Positions 35,300 through 48,029 of a stretch of 64,000 bases of DNA are shown in pieces. The notes under the pieces are model-generated. The model was not told where the DNA came from. It ran no database searches and saw only the letters and a list, made by a program, of their open reading frames with translations. The first letter of the stretch is position 1. The number at the start of each line of letters is the position of its first letter. The position numbers and the translations under genes were made by a program. This DNA is from Siphonodentalium dalli (lineage: Eukaryota; Mollusca; Scaphopoda; Gadilida; Siphonodentaliidae). The stretch lies in NCBI GenBank assembly GCA_032622095.1, contig CP136068.1:54210025-54274024 (forward strand), given 5' to 3'.

Positions 35300-36072
35300 A
35301 GACACTGATATAGATAAGATATTTTTTCATAAAATGTATGCCAGTTTGGTTTAATTGTAAAACAAGTTATTTTATCAAGAGATTGCATTAGCATACAAAT
35401 AACTATATTGTGTCCACTTAGGCATATCTGATGTGAATGAGAGGTTCTCTAACCAATACCCTGTTATGGTTGATATACATGTTTTTGAAACTGAATTAAG
35501 TTTCCCAAATAACAAACTTTGATAAATTTCGGACATTCTAACTAAACCTATGACTTAGCAATTCTAGATTTGTAAAACATTGTTTACCTGGTATTATACA
35601 CTGCTACAAAGCTCACTCGAACTGAATGTTGTAAAGGCAAATCTGTCAGAAGCTCACACTCAACCTGGATGTTGAAATGACAAATCTGTCTGAAAGCAGT
35701 TGATGTTACAATACAGGTACAATTTTGTTCGATATATTTTGTTGGGTACTAGTTAGAGAAAGTTCCATTTCTATGATATACTACCTTACAAACAACTATT
35801 TCATTCTAATCAGCAAATTCAGCATTTCTGTTACATGTATTCTCTGTGATTTGACTGCTCACAATAATATTCATAATATAATTGAAATTACCCAAATAAA
35901 GTGGTGTTCAATCTAAAATGCATTTAATATCGTGTTGTATGGACTGATGAATGGAAGTGATGATTTGCACTCCCATCCACTAGATATTAACTGCCGGTCA
36001 GTGGCAGATATATCAAAATTAATTGAATTTTTCCAAAATCTGCATTAAAAACCAAGTTTATTAAGCCTGCAT
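35300..36072. other. Intergenic, nothing recognised
   Basis: AT-rich sequence without exon-like or repeat structure that I can identify. Confidence 0.4.
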
Positions 36073-36077
36073 ATTAT

Positions 36078-39000
36078 CACAGTGGATCAACGGACACAAA
36101 CGAAAAACCGGATGTAGCAAGAGTCCAGGAATTTTTTTGCAGACACTTTCTGACACCGTTATTGCCACACATTTAGACACCACTTCTAAACAGTTTAAGG
36201 TAAGTGAATATTTCGTCACTAATATTCGGCCCCCGACGATCAGTTAGAATCAGTTGTCAGTGCTCTATCACAGAAAAAATGTGATTTAATTTCTTCCACA
36301 AAATATCCCAGAAAATGTAAATTTTCACAATCATCTCAGCCACTTTTCGCCACAACCATTATACTGATCGAAATGCCTGTCCTCCCACAAATGCATATAT
36401 TGAGTATTGTCATGGAATGTCTCAGTATTCCAAATTTCCTATTTCTATACAGGTACCTGCTTCAAAATTACTGTCCGGTTAGTCCTGTACACCCCAAAAA
36501 TTAGTCGCGATCTACCAGACCCGACGGACAGTTATTGGTGTTCACCTCAGAGTCGAACTGGGTTATTTGGTTGGCTGCCTTTCGTCAACATTGACACATT
36601 TGGCGAACATTTTCTCTGCAAAGGGTATGCTGTATTAGTTTTGTTACGGAACACATTTTGCTCATAACATTATAATCATAATCATAATAATCATAATAAA
36701 TAAAACAGAACGAGTCAGATAGACTCTTAGTCCCGGTACATACCTACACTTTATTTTAGAACTATATAATATAACTAACAGAATGTTCACGGAAGGTCGG
36801 TATTCAATTTGATGACATTAAAGTGGCAATCTAATAGTATCTTAAACATTCGCGCAGATCGCATGTAAGTTCATTGATCAAAGTATTTGTAAGGAAGTAA
36901 TTTCAGTAGTTTTGCATCTACAATGTCATCCCCAAACAGGGCTGTAGCTACAAGATTGGTTGGGGTGGGGTTGGGATATATTTTTCAATAGTTTGATATT
37001 TCAACCAGTATTTAGTGTGAAATTTAGAATTTTTAGAAAAAAATTTGAATTATTGTGTACGTTCAGTCAATTGTTTGACTCAAATGGTAACCAGTTGAAA
37101 AATTCCCACCATAGGCAGTGTTTAATAGCTGGAACTTTCCAACAGTTGTAAACTTTGAGGTAGCAGTTGGAAAATTTCGACTGGTGGAGGGGATGTGAAT
37201 GGAATTTCTCGTACTTTTGAAGCTGGTCAAACATAGACCATCTAGCCTTGTCTCTCCCATCGATGCTTACACATATTCTGAAAATGAAATGAAATGGAAA
37301 CAATATGAGATATTGGACATACTCTATCGCTCTCTGTAGGCACGAAACGCTGAATGAATACCTGGAAAGCATATCCAAACAAATATAGCTTATTGTATTG
37401 GGCTAGGGATGCAGATCGGGGTATCAAGCTCGACAGGACTGGTCTTATTAATACGACCAATTCTGTAGGTTGAAATTATTATAAACTATTGACAAAATTT
37501 AATGTCAGCCCAATTTCTCACTGTTTTTGAAAAGAATTGAAATTCCTATACATGTATCTACATTAATTAATATGATTATTTTGAATCAATACATGGAAAA
37601 ATTGTACATTCAGTCAAACAAAGGGCTTTTCCACATTAAATGTGCATGCCATATCAGTTAAATAGAAAATAGAATATCAAATTTGTTCACTTTATTCGTA
37701 AATAAATTGGCATATGGCAATACAATATCGCGCACATACCACATTGTAACAAATCATAAATGTAGTCTCTCTTCCCATAGTTTCATGTCATTGTGATGAC
37801 AGGCCGTACATATAGTACCACACACGAGCATAAAAATGTTCGACTAAAAGATGACATATAGTAATTGGTACACCACAAGTGCATGGGCAATGCATGTAAA
37901 AACTGTCCAGGTACCGGAAGAAAGAAATACCCATTTATTGATATCCAATCAGATAAGGACAATTTTAAATGGCTTTCCACAATTCCATAGTTACAATGAA
38001 CTGCAAAACCTGTTTCATATGGATATAGGAACAATATCATATATTTCCCTTAGTCCCATTTCGAAAGGAAAATCATCACATCGTTTTAGTTGCATGTCTG
38101 TGCATCCATCTGTCTGTTAAGCTAAGTCCACGCAGATTTAAAACATCGTCTGGCAAATTGTCGTGCAATTCCTAATAGATGGCTATCTATTTTTAATTTT
38201 TGGGTGATAAATTTTGGAATTACAGAATATGTGTTTATTGAAGATTGTGTTATCGCTTAAATATTAGAGCTGTGAAATACATAGCTGATTCTGGACAGAT
38301 ATTTGAAGGCTATTTTAGAGCAATTTATAGTCAGTTGCATAATCTCTCTGCATGCTGCTGGTAAATGGTAAATTAAGTAGTTTATCATTCACATCCTAGC
38401 ATACACCATCCTCCACAACGAAGTGTCCATACAAATTTGGTGGTATTTTCCTGATTTGTTGCGCGAACATTTAGTTATATACAAACGTTCATTTGGATGT
38501 TTTAGAATTCCATGGCCAATTGCCTCAGAAAAGCCACCAGCCTGTGTCTCACAATGGTCACATCTGAAAACATGTGGGCATGTCGTCAGAAGTATATAGC
38601 TCCTGGAATTACAAAATACTGTCTTTTTCTTGCACTGGAAATTGAGCCAATATAAAAATGGCTATACATGTATATACACCCCATATATCTGTTTCAGTCC
38701 CCTCCTGTTGTTTTACTTTGGATAATTTTGATGTAAACTTTTTCTTATGCCTTAATCCTCAAATTATGTTTCAATGACACATCAATCAGTCTATTATGAT
38801 AAAGAAATATCTAGAACTGACCATGGCCATTTACTAGTACTTTAGGAACAACCGCTCGCCCCATGTGTCTAGGTCTGTTTATCATTGTTGCATGTATAGG
38901 ATGCCGCTTAAAGATCATGTTGTAGCTGGGGAAATATAAAGATCCTGGACACCCTAACCATCATCGCCATGCAAAAATAAAATGAAGAGCATATATAATC

Positions 39001-39397
39001 TGCGAAAAATGTTGAGGGTAATAGAATCACGACTAAGCGGACAAATATTGAGCGACTGATGATAAAACAAAATTTGGGACTAACCGGACAGTAATTTTGA
39101 AGCAGGTACCTGTATATACATTGGAAATTTGGAATAATGAGACATTCAATGATAGTACTCAATATATGCATTTGTTGGATGAGGACAGGTGATTCAATCG
39201 GTATAATGGTTGTGGCTGAGATGATTGTGAAAATTGACATTTTCTGGGATATTTTGTGGAAGAAAACTGTTTAGAAGTGGTATCTAAATGTGTAGCAAAA
39301 ACGGTGTCAGAAAGTGTCTGCAAACTTTGACAACACAAATTCCTCGCCTTGGACTCTGCTACTTCCGGTTTTTGTTTGTGTCCGTTGATCCACTGTG
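36078..39397. mobile_element. DNA transposon of about 3.3 kb with long inverted arms
   Basis: The termini 'cacagtggatcaacggacac' (36078-36097) and its complement (39378-39397) start long inverted arms. Matching pairs continue inward: 'agacactttctgacaccgtt' with 'aacggtgtcagaaagtgtct', 'cagaaaatgtaaattttcac' with 'gtgaaaattgacattttctg', and 'caggtacctgcttcaaaatt' (36455-36474) with its complement near 39091-39110. Arms are roughly 330-430 bp. The immediate flanks are both 'attat' (36073-36077, 39398-39402), a probable 5-bp target duplication. CAC termini would suit CACTA/Chapaev-type elements, but no transposase is seen and the superfamily stays open. Confidence 0.7.
36939..37200. repeat. hAT-related repeat piece inside the 3.3-kb element
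   Basis: 'cagggctgtagctacaagat' followed by G-rich sequence and several 'ccagttg(g)aaa(a)att'-type words resembles the left part of the 43302-44524 element. No right terminus or target duplication could be paired, so this is a fragment or decayed copy. Confidence 0.4.
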
Positions 39398-39958
39398 ATT
39401 ATACCAGCAAAAAATATTGATAAAAAATAAGCCGTACCTGAGCAATGTAGTCTGAAAATTTCCAACTCAATTATCCGCTCTGACATTTCTGATTAAATTA
39501 TAACGATTGCTGAAACCATGGCTGAGAAATTTGTGTGGGCAGACAGAAAACCATTATTTTGAGTTTATGATAACTGCGGAATGAAAAACATTGTTGACAT
39601 CAATCCTGATTGTGAACCTGCATAACAAATTTCATTGAGATCTGATCACCCATGGCTGAGATATATGCCAGGATGTACAGAAAACCATTATTTCCACACA
39701 AACAATGAAGAATAAAGCTAGAATGCATAGATAGTAAACAAAACCATTTACCGCTCCTTTGGAAGCCCATGTGATGGTGAATAGATGTACCAAATTTCAT
39801 AGAGATTGGACAGCCTTTGCCGATATATCTGCCTGGATGGATGCCCGCACACACAGATGGATGGATGCATGCAATCAAGTTTACCCCCCAATCTTTGAGT
39901 GGGGATATAATTAGGAAAATGTTGAAATTATGTCCTCTCCAAATCCTTCACATGACCC

Positions 39959-41205
39959 GGTTACGTAGCGTTTTTCCGAAGACCCATAACTCCGAAGGTC
40001 CGATTCTCCGACGCCCCGATTCTCCGAAAGCCCATAACTCCGAAGTCCCGATTCTCCGAAATCCCATAACTCCGAAGACCCATAACTCCGAAACCCCATA
40101 ACTCCGAAGGCCTATAACTCCGAACGCCCATAACTCCGAAGGTCTATAACTCCGAAGGGCCGATTCTCCGAAGGTCCGATTCTCCGAAGATCATGTTTTA
40201 TCGCTTATTAAATAGTGTACAGTCCAGTGGCGGGGTCAATGGGGCCCTAGGGAAGACCGCCCCCAAAAAAACATGTCAAATAAACGTCAGGAAATCCCTC
40301 CTAGGCATTCAAATATTCACAGTGTTCCTGCCCAGGGGAGCCCCCCGGACCAACAATTGGGGGCGACCCCTCCCATGTATGCGCTCCCCAAATCAGGCCT
40401 TCGTGATATGCTTTCGGCATATCATATGCATGATATATCCCCCACATATCCCCCACATATGCTAATTAATGTGCACCCCTAAATGGGAACCCTGGCTCCG
40501 CCACTGGTGTGCACCGGGTATATTATAACGAAACGCTGCAAGAATGTCAGAGTAGCCTAACATGCACAGGAGCGACAAGTTCTTCCCTGTTCACCCCTGT
40601 ACATTTTACTCTGGCATATCATGGGCCAACGTAACATTATAGTATCTGGTGTATAGTCAGTGCGGGCCAGGATTCCCATTTAGGTGGGGGCAGTAGGAAA
40701 AGTTTGAATATTTTGATGCCCCATGAACGATTTCCGGGCGTTTACATGACATTGGACATGTTTTGGTAGGGGCCCATATTGTCTGAAATAGCAAGTAGAG
40801 GTTTAATGGGGGCAGTGGGAATTTTGGGACCCCTTGGCTTCGCCACTGGACTGTACACTATTTAGTAAACGGTAATACCCCGATAAAACAAAATCTTCGG
40901 AGAATCCGACCTTCGGAGTTATGGGCCGTCGGAGAATCGGGCCTTCGGAGTTATAGGTCGTCGGAGAATCGGCCCTTCGGAGTTATAGGTCTTCGGAGTT
41001 ATAGGTCTTCGGAGAATCGGCCCTTCTGAGTTATGGGCTTTCGGAGAATCGGATCTTCGGAGTTATGGGCCGTCGGAGAATCGGGTCTTCGGAGTTATGG
41101 GCCGTCGGAGAATCGGGTCTTCGGAGTTGTGGGTCGTCGGAGAATCGGGTCTTCGGAGTTGTGGGCCTTCGTAGTAATAGGTCTTCGGAAAACCGGTCTG
41201 ACACC
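39959..41205. mobile_element. Fold-back element with two-word tandem arms, 1,247 bp
   Basis: An 8-bp duplication 'catgaccc' flanks it (39951-39958 and 41206-41213). The left arm (about 39975-40190) holds about 14 units of 16-18 bp of two kinds, '...ataactccgaag' and '...gattctccgaag'. The right arm (about 40890-41195) holds about 18 such units in the opposite orientation ('cttcggagttat', 'cttcggagaatc'). Next to the arms, 'aatagtgtacagtccagtgg' (40211-40230) and its complement (40843-40862) continue the inverted pairing. The centre contains hAT-like 'cagtggcgg' and 'ccgccactg' words. There is no coding capacity. Confidence 0.62.
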
Positions 41206-41783
41206 CATGACCCTCCCCTTGTTGCCAGTTTGTCCCAGTTTGTATTGACCAATTCTAACAAACAACAATGTCAAAGATGAACAGAATATTAATATTAAAG
41301 ATACAAGGGCAATAAACATTCCATGAATGAAATTTCCAGTGATATTGATTAAATTATGAAAAGTTGTATGCTTCAGTGACTTACATAAAACAAGTAAAGT
41401 GAATGTTATATGCTACAACGTGTAATCAACCCTTTCAGTATCTTTCAGTAACATATACCATAATTATGTGAATATACAAGAGAAATAGAGTTGTCTCTCC
41501 TGCAATTACTTGGGGCTTTGAGTTTATATTTGTTGATATAGTTTGTCTTCTCTGCAATCCATCAGCATATAAAGTGTTCATTTTGGTGTTGCATTTATAA
41601 AAGCACCGAAATGCCTGTACAACCCGCGCCTATATAAAGTTAGTGCAAACCAAGTAGCTAAAAGAACTGATGAACTTTGTTATCCCCGAAATGTTTCACT
41701 CTCATGCTAAGGTAATGCTGAATTCTTGAGGATTCTTTGCTAATTTTGTGTGATTTTGATGCAACTGAACGTTATTTACAGCA

Positions 41784-41990
41784 GACACATATCATCCTAA
41801 TTTATCGGTAGCGGCATGGGTAGCGGGGTAACGTGACACATATCATCCTAATTTATCGGTAGCGGGGTAACGTGACACATATCATCCTAATTTATCGGTA
41901 GCGGGGTAACGTGACACATCATCCTAATTTATCGGTAGCGGGGTAACGTGACACATATCATCCTAATTTATCGGTAGCGGAGTAACGTGG
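41784..41990 (+). repeat. 39-bp tandem repeat, 5 copies
   Basis: Units read 'gacacatatcatcctaattt' then 'atcggtagcggggtaacgt'. The first copy has an extra 'gcatgggtag' piece and one copy lacks 'tat'. Confidence 0.92.
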
Positions 41991-42598
41991 CAAGAGTTGT
42001 ATATCTTATTTGTCTTTCAATGCAACTTGACTGGCAACTCCGCGACAAATTCACTTGGTCTTCATTAAAGATACGGGCGGTCTTTCCTTTGGATACAGGT
42101 TTTAAAATAGTCACATCCACTAAAACCGCCATAAACAGAAAGAATATTATATAATAGACAGATGTTCTTATACAAATCATAAATATTTCGTAGATTGCAT
42201 GTTATTGTCCTCTTTGTACCATTGGTTATGTAAACACAAATAAAAAAAGTTACGTTATGATTGTTTGTGGAATAAAAATTTCCGTTGCGCTGTGGAATGC
42301 GTAGATAAAATCATTGGCACAATCAATAATCGCATTCAAATCACACCAAATATTATTTTAATCGACCTATTCTTCACGCTACCAGTTCAAAATGAAGCTA
42401 AACCACATTAATTCATGATTGGGAATGATCAGACAGAAAACGTGTACATAATATAATTGTTCTCGCAAAGAGATGAATATTTTTCAATCCAGATAGCATG
42501 CATTGTCTCCTTAGTCTCGTACCTGACTCAATCGTACGTGTGTTGGCCTGGGTACTGGGCTATTTCTCCTAACCTATATATGGCAATACATAAAAATT

Positions 42599-42791
42599 AA
42601 GGAATATTACGATGAATTGTATTGTGAGTTGTGTAAGTTGTAAGCGCACCAAATTAGGAGTTTTACAACCGACGTAAAGCGCGCGAATCTAAATAAGGAA
42701 TATTACGATAAATCGTATTGCGATGTGTAAGTTGTAAACGCACCAAATTAGGAGTTTTACAACCGACGTAAGGCGCGCGAATCTAAATAAG
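42599..42791 (+). repeat. 96-bp direct tandem duplication
   Basis: Two copies of a 96-bp unit starting 'ggaatattacgat' and ending 'cgcgcgaatctaaat', with a few substitutions. The unit contains 'caccaaattaggagttttac' and 'caaccgacgtaa(a/g)'. Confidence 0.88.
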
Positions 42792-43301
42792 GAAATGGCG
42801 CAATATCGTGACTCATCTTATAAACAATCCACTGTGCTTTTTGCGAGAAACTAAACAACAGTCGACCTTTATTTTCTCGGACACAAAACGTGTTTAGACT
42901 GCGAATGTTACCAGGGCTTGTCAAAAAGAAAGCAAAAGGTACTAAAGCGGGCGATAAACAGTTTTATAATATCCGACTAGACTACTCGAAGAATATAACA
43001 AATTACTTCCGAACAATTAAACCACATCTCTGAACGACTCAATGTTTAGTCCACCATGTTGAACAGAATTGAGCATAAAAACAGACCTTACAAATTTCAA
43101 ATCAGTTGGAGTTGGAGGTATCAGTTTCAAAAATTTCACCCATCAGGGTGCAAATGAAGTTTGCCTTCTATATAAGACTTGGTTTACAAGCGGATGCTGT
43201 GGGTGCAATTGGAAATTCTATAGTTGACACCCCCGCAACGGAGCTCTCCGGTCACGTCTCTGGTTATATCGCGGTAACCGCGATGGAACCTGAATTGCCC
43301 T

Positions 43302-44524
43302 CAGGGATGTGGCTAGTGGGGGGGGGGGGTGTCTCACCCCCCAGCAGAGAGCTATATTTTCAATAGTTGGAAATTTCATACCTGCCACAACGAAATTTCA
43401 CACCAACAATAGGTTGAAAATGTTCTTGTAGTTTGATTATAAAACAATTTATTGGGGGAATTTATTGTTTTTCGACCAATATTTGCATATGTTCCTATTT
43501 TTTGTCAAATTTTTTGACAGAAATGGACATCAGTTGGAAATTTTCCAACCTTAGGGGGTGACAGGTTGGAAATTTCCAACACTTGGAAAGCTTGTGTCCT
43601 GGTCCCTCCCCCGTGGCCAGTCAAAAACTTCTAGTTAATTTAAGAAAACAATATTGTCATACAATTGGTCAACATTGTCATTGGAATTGTCATCAGTTGG
43701 AAATTTTCCAAACTAAGTGGGGGTGTAGGGTTTGAAATTTCCAACAGTAGGAAGGCTTGAGGCTAGTCTAGATGTTAGGATTTTGCGATTTTCTTGTTCA
43801 GATTTCAAAATTTTCGCACACCGGGCCGAACCATGGTCGGCCCGGTGTGTCATTGCCCCATCCACATGGCCAATACAAAACTGCTAATTAGTTTAGCAAA
43901 ACAATATTTTACTACATTTGGTAAAACTTGTAGACATAAATGGTCATCAGTTGAATAATTTTCCAACCTGAGGGGGAGCATGAGGTTTGAAATTTCCAAC
44001 ACTAGGAAAGCTTCAGTTGAGGCCAGTCTAGATGCTAGGATTTGCGATTTTCTTGTATATAGTTTTCAAAATTTTCTCACACCGGGCCAAACAACCATGG
44101 TCGGCCCGGTGTTTCCTGGTCTGTTGTCGGTAGCTATGTGCATTTGTCTGGAATTAGATCACTAGTTGTTTTTTTGAGGCAATTTTCAGGTTAAAATATC
44201 TTAATACTGGGAAAATAGAAGCATGGCTTATGAATATATAGGGAATTAGGCCTGAGCATGAGGTACAAGGGAGGGGGGTGCAAATGGAATTATGCAAACA
44301 AACAGTTGTTGGTGCGATTTCGACTCAAGGGGGGGGGGGTGGTGCAAGTGGAATTATGCAAAAAGTTGTGTTGGTGTGATTCTGACTCAAGGGGGGGGGG
44401 GTGCAAATGGAATTATGCAAAAAGTTGTGTTGGTGTGATTCCGACTCAAGGGGGGGGGGGGGTGCAGTTGGAAATTCCCAAGGTGGACACCCCCCTCAGC
44501 GGAGACCCTCTAGTCACATCCCTG
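43302..44524. mobile_element. hAT-like element, 1,223 bp
   Basis: The termini 'cagggatgtggctagtggg' and complement of 'accctctagtcacatccctg' match at 16 of 19 bases and begin CAG. Target duplications are 'attgccct' (43294-43301) and 'attgctct' (44525-44532), 7 of 8 identical. The interior has repeated 'gttggaaatttccaac'-type palindromic words (43490-44000), two copies of 'caccgggcc(g)aa...ccatgg' and 'tcggcccggtgt', and three units of about 65 bp with G-runs and 'ggaattatgcaaa' (44258-44460). No transposase is present. A second decayed right end ('ggtcacgtctctgg') sits just outside at about 43250. Confidence 0.75.
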
Positions 44525-45220
44525 ATTGCTCTTCATAGTACTGAGAGGTCATTCCGTACGGCGATTTCATCCACAAATCACCCGATTATTTAAACTGATC
44601 TGGGTGATTTCGGTGCACGGTGTGGATTGTTATTAATTACCCCATCCGATTACCCAACTTATTCGTATAATTAACCGTCAAATCAAATGATTAACCGCCA
44701 TTAATAACAATCTTTGTGTTGAGGCATCCCTTAAATTCAATAATTTCATAGTCCCCTTTCTGGCCCAGGAGTAACTCGACGATCATAGATGTGCCGATCG
44801 AAGTGAAATATCACGGAATCGCGTGCCGGACTAGACATTATTCTGCGCATGACACGGTTCTCTTATTGGACTTTCGTCGGGATGAATGGCCGCGCTGGAC
44901 CGCGGGAATTAATTCGATTTAATCTGACCATCGATGATTAGTCAGTTAATTTAAACAAACGTTTGCCATTGATTGGCTGATTGTTTGCCATTTTACCGTC
45001 GTCTGATTAGGTCTGATGGACCCGATAACGAACGATGTCACACAATGCACTGTCTGGATGGAATTGATGTTTCTTAATGTCGCATGACTTCAGTAAATAT
45101 ACTAACATGGCCAATATATTTGTTAATTGGCGAATATCCGATTCATTTATCTGCAATCCAAGGCATTCTCCGCGCGAGTTGATTTTCGATGGAGCTCACT
45201 GCCGTGGAACCGTTATTGGC

Positions 45221-45485
45221 CGCAATGGTGCGGTACAATGAACTACGTACCGCGATGGTGCGGTACAATGATCGACGTACCGACGTGGTACGGTACAATG
45301 ATCGACGTACCACGGTGGTACCGTACAATGATCGAACGTACCGCGATGGTACGGTACAATGATCGACGTGGTACGGTACAATGATCGACGTACAGCGATG
45401 GCACGGTACAATGATCGACGTACAGCGATGGTACGGTACAATGATCGACGTGGTACGATACATTGATCGACGTACCGCGATGGTA
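45221..45485 (+). repeat. 30-bp tandem repeat, about 8-9 copies
   Basis: Units read 'tggtacggtacaatgatcga' then 'cgtaccgcga', with several shortened copies. The open frames over it are repeat translations. Confidence 0.92.
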
Positions 45486-45848
45486 TGTGGATGTAGCTAC
45501 TTTGTTCTCGCTTCGTAAGAAGTGTCCAACTAGTTCCGAATTTACCATAATTCCATGCCAACCTGTTCCAACCCATAAGCAAATACAAAACCGTACATTC
45601 GATAATTAAAATTTCTACTTTTTGTCCTTGGAAGTTGAGACTAACATTTGGAATATCAATTTTCCACAAGGAGAGCACTGGATTTACATAAAATATATAT
45701 AAAAAAGTTAATTTAAAACAAATTTCGTGTCATGCATTTCATTTCAACGTTCAACTTTGAAATTTCAATTTTGGTCATTGTGCGTGTTCGTGGAAAGGGA
45801 TGATAAATATATTCCGTTATAGTCCAAAACTAACGTTACACTTCTCAG

Positions 45849-46340
45849 TTTAAAGGTACTCAACCCGTAAAGAGGGTCCCCCATCTCAACAGATTCCAAC
45901 AACAACAATCCTATCAGAGGGTCCTATATTACTATTTCTTTGGCTTTGGGGGTAAAATATATTTGATTCGAGTCGAGGAACCCATCAAACAAAGCTCCGA
46001 GTTATTAGATATTGATTTTTGAAAATTTCTTATGTTCTCGAGATGAGTACTAATAATTGCCTTCAACTGCCGTAATCTGCTCTGGATGTGTACTCCAAAA
46101 TCTATTCAAACAGACAAGGATGGATAACTCTAAAATCAAGTGGTAATAACAGCGCAATTTTGACCGAGTGCTGGGCCAGATAATATTCCCGATAATGAAA
46201 AATAATAGATTTCTAAAATCGATATCTAACAAATCTGAGCTTTGATGGGTGACTTCCTCGACTCGAATCATATATTTTGACCCCCCGAAGCCATTGAAAT
46301 AGTAATTGAGAGGAGTTTTATCGGATTGAGTACCTTTAAA
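45849..46340. mobile_element. TIR element, 492 bp
   Basis: The ends 'tttaaaggtactcaacccg' (45849-45867) and its complement with one mismatch (46322-46340) bound it. The interior is itself roughly palindromic: 'ctttggctttgggggtaaaa' with 'tgaccccccgaagcca', and 'ttcgagtcgaggaacccatc' with 'gatgggtgacttcctcgact'. The likely target is TA or TTAA-like, unresolved. Degenerate relatives lie at 33002 and 31960. Confidence 0.65.
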
Positions 46341-47280
46341 TTTCAAGTTATACCGCATTTATAATACTTTGAGAATAATCTTGAATACGACAATACTGTA
46401 TTCCCATTTGTGTGGCTGGTTGGAACATGCAGAAGTTTCCTTTAAAAAACAACGTATTCAGCCTTAAAATGTTAATTGGGAATATTTTTCAATAAGTGGC
46501 ATTGTCCATCGAATTTATATACCGCAGCGACATAAATATCATTGAATTGTGAATCCCGCTAAGCGAACAAGTGTTTCACATTCCCGTTATACTTAAAATG
46601 CATGGGTTATCATTCATGCACGGTTTTTGAAGCGAAATATTTGTAATGAAAAATGAAACTGCAGAGTATATATAGGGCTTCGGTTTACACTTTTTATATA
46701 CGTGTTGTATGAACTCGTTGAAGACCGTTAAGAGCCTGTTTGAATCGACTTTTGAATCCGTGCGTCTTTATTAACTGAAATGACAATAGTACGTTGAATA
46801 GAAAATCATGACATGAAAAGAAAAAACATCGCTATTAAACTCGGCGGCACTCAAAGTAAAATCTACAATAAATGTGGACACCCATGACATTACAGCCGCG
46901 TGAATAAGTCAAATGTTTTAGCACAGTAGCCTCAGGGGTCGGTAGATGTGTGTGGACTTCAAACAGCCACTATATATCACCGCGCATTTCCCTACGTAAA
47001 GGTGTGCGATTGCTTCTTGGAATTCCCAGCACAGATGAGAGTTATATATATCTGAGCATCTTTAATCTCAGCGATGCCGGAATAGAGTCAGTACCCCCCG
47101 CATGCGCGTGTTATATCGACTAACCCAGCTCGGTGTTAAGACGGAAACAACAGCACTGTACGGACGGAGGCGGTGATTAAGCGGCCGGGAGCCTGATAGT
47201 AGAAAAAGTTTACGAGTTTTCATGAGGAGTTAAAAGTTTTAGCTCGGATATATCCACGCCTGTTTAATTTTTTGGATACC
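46341..47280 (+). promoter_or_regulatory. Upstream region of the integrin alpha gene
   Basis: No repeats were recognised in the 940 bp before the ATG. TATA-like words occur at 46667-46675 (tatatatag) and 47043-47050, but no transcription start can be fixed from sequence. The 5' UTR may itself be spliced. The proximal 180 bp are richer in CG dinucleotides than the surroundings, which may mark a promoter or 5' UTR. Confidence 0.25.
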
Positions 47281-47462
47281 ATGGCTCCGCAAAGGACGCA
47301 ACTTTTAGGATTATGTTCACAATTGTGTGTTGTGTTGTGTTTTATTTCCGGAATTAGTTGTTTTAACGTGGATTTAGATACGGCGCTTCTACATAACTAT
47401 CAAAATAAAGGGAGTTATTTTGGCTTCTCCGTCGCGCTGCACATTGACCAGGCCACTAGTTG
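47281..47462 (+). CDS. Integrin alpha exon 1 (signal peptide and start of propeller)
   Basis: ATG at 47281 in good context (gataccATGG). 182 bp, donor 'agttg|gtgagt', leaves phase 2. Residues 1-27 form a signal peptide (basic residue at R5, then LLGLCSQLCVVLCFISGISC). Cleavage is expected before F28, giving the typical FN.D mature N-terminus. An upstream in-frame TTG at 47272 is not needed. Confidence 0.9.
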
Positions 47463-48029
47463 GTGAGTTCTACTTTTGTTTACTCAACAAATATTGATTG
47501 TTTAGACACAATACATCGATAGAGTCAACTAACTTCTGTTGATAGATCGCAGTGCTACCGTTTTAAGGCAATCGCTTGAAGCGAAAGTAAATTTTTCACG
47601 GCAATTAATTTCAAATGAACCGTGGTGCCGAGCGCTTCTACCAGGTGGGCGGGAGGGCAACAACTGTTGTATGGAAATCATCATATATGCCATTAGAATA
47701 TAGCTAAATATATTTATGAATGATGTGGCTTTTGTTATGAAAAATTCCACATGTTGCGTTGTTTGTGTATAGATACGGTAAATCTGCGGCGATGAACTGT
47801 ATATTATATTGCTGTATAATGGTTATCGACAGTGATACGAAACTCATGGCTCGCTTCCAGTTTGCTGCGGTTACATTATGGTATTGTCTGATATATATGA
47901 TACACCCCACAAGCTGTGCATGCAATATTAAAACATAGTAAAAGGAATGTTTTATAATAGGTTTAAAGTTTGTCAGGCTTGAATGTCACTGAACTAGTGG
48001 TTTGTTTTAGCCTATATAAAGGGTATGGT
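47463..48029. other. Integrin intron 1, left part
   Basis: No structure was recognised apart from a G/C-rich patch near 47620-47660 ('ggtgccgagcgcttctacca'). Confidence 0.4.
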
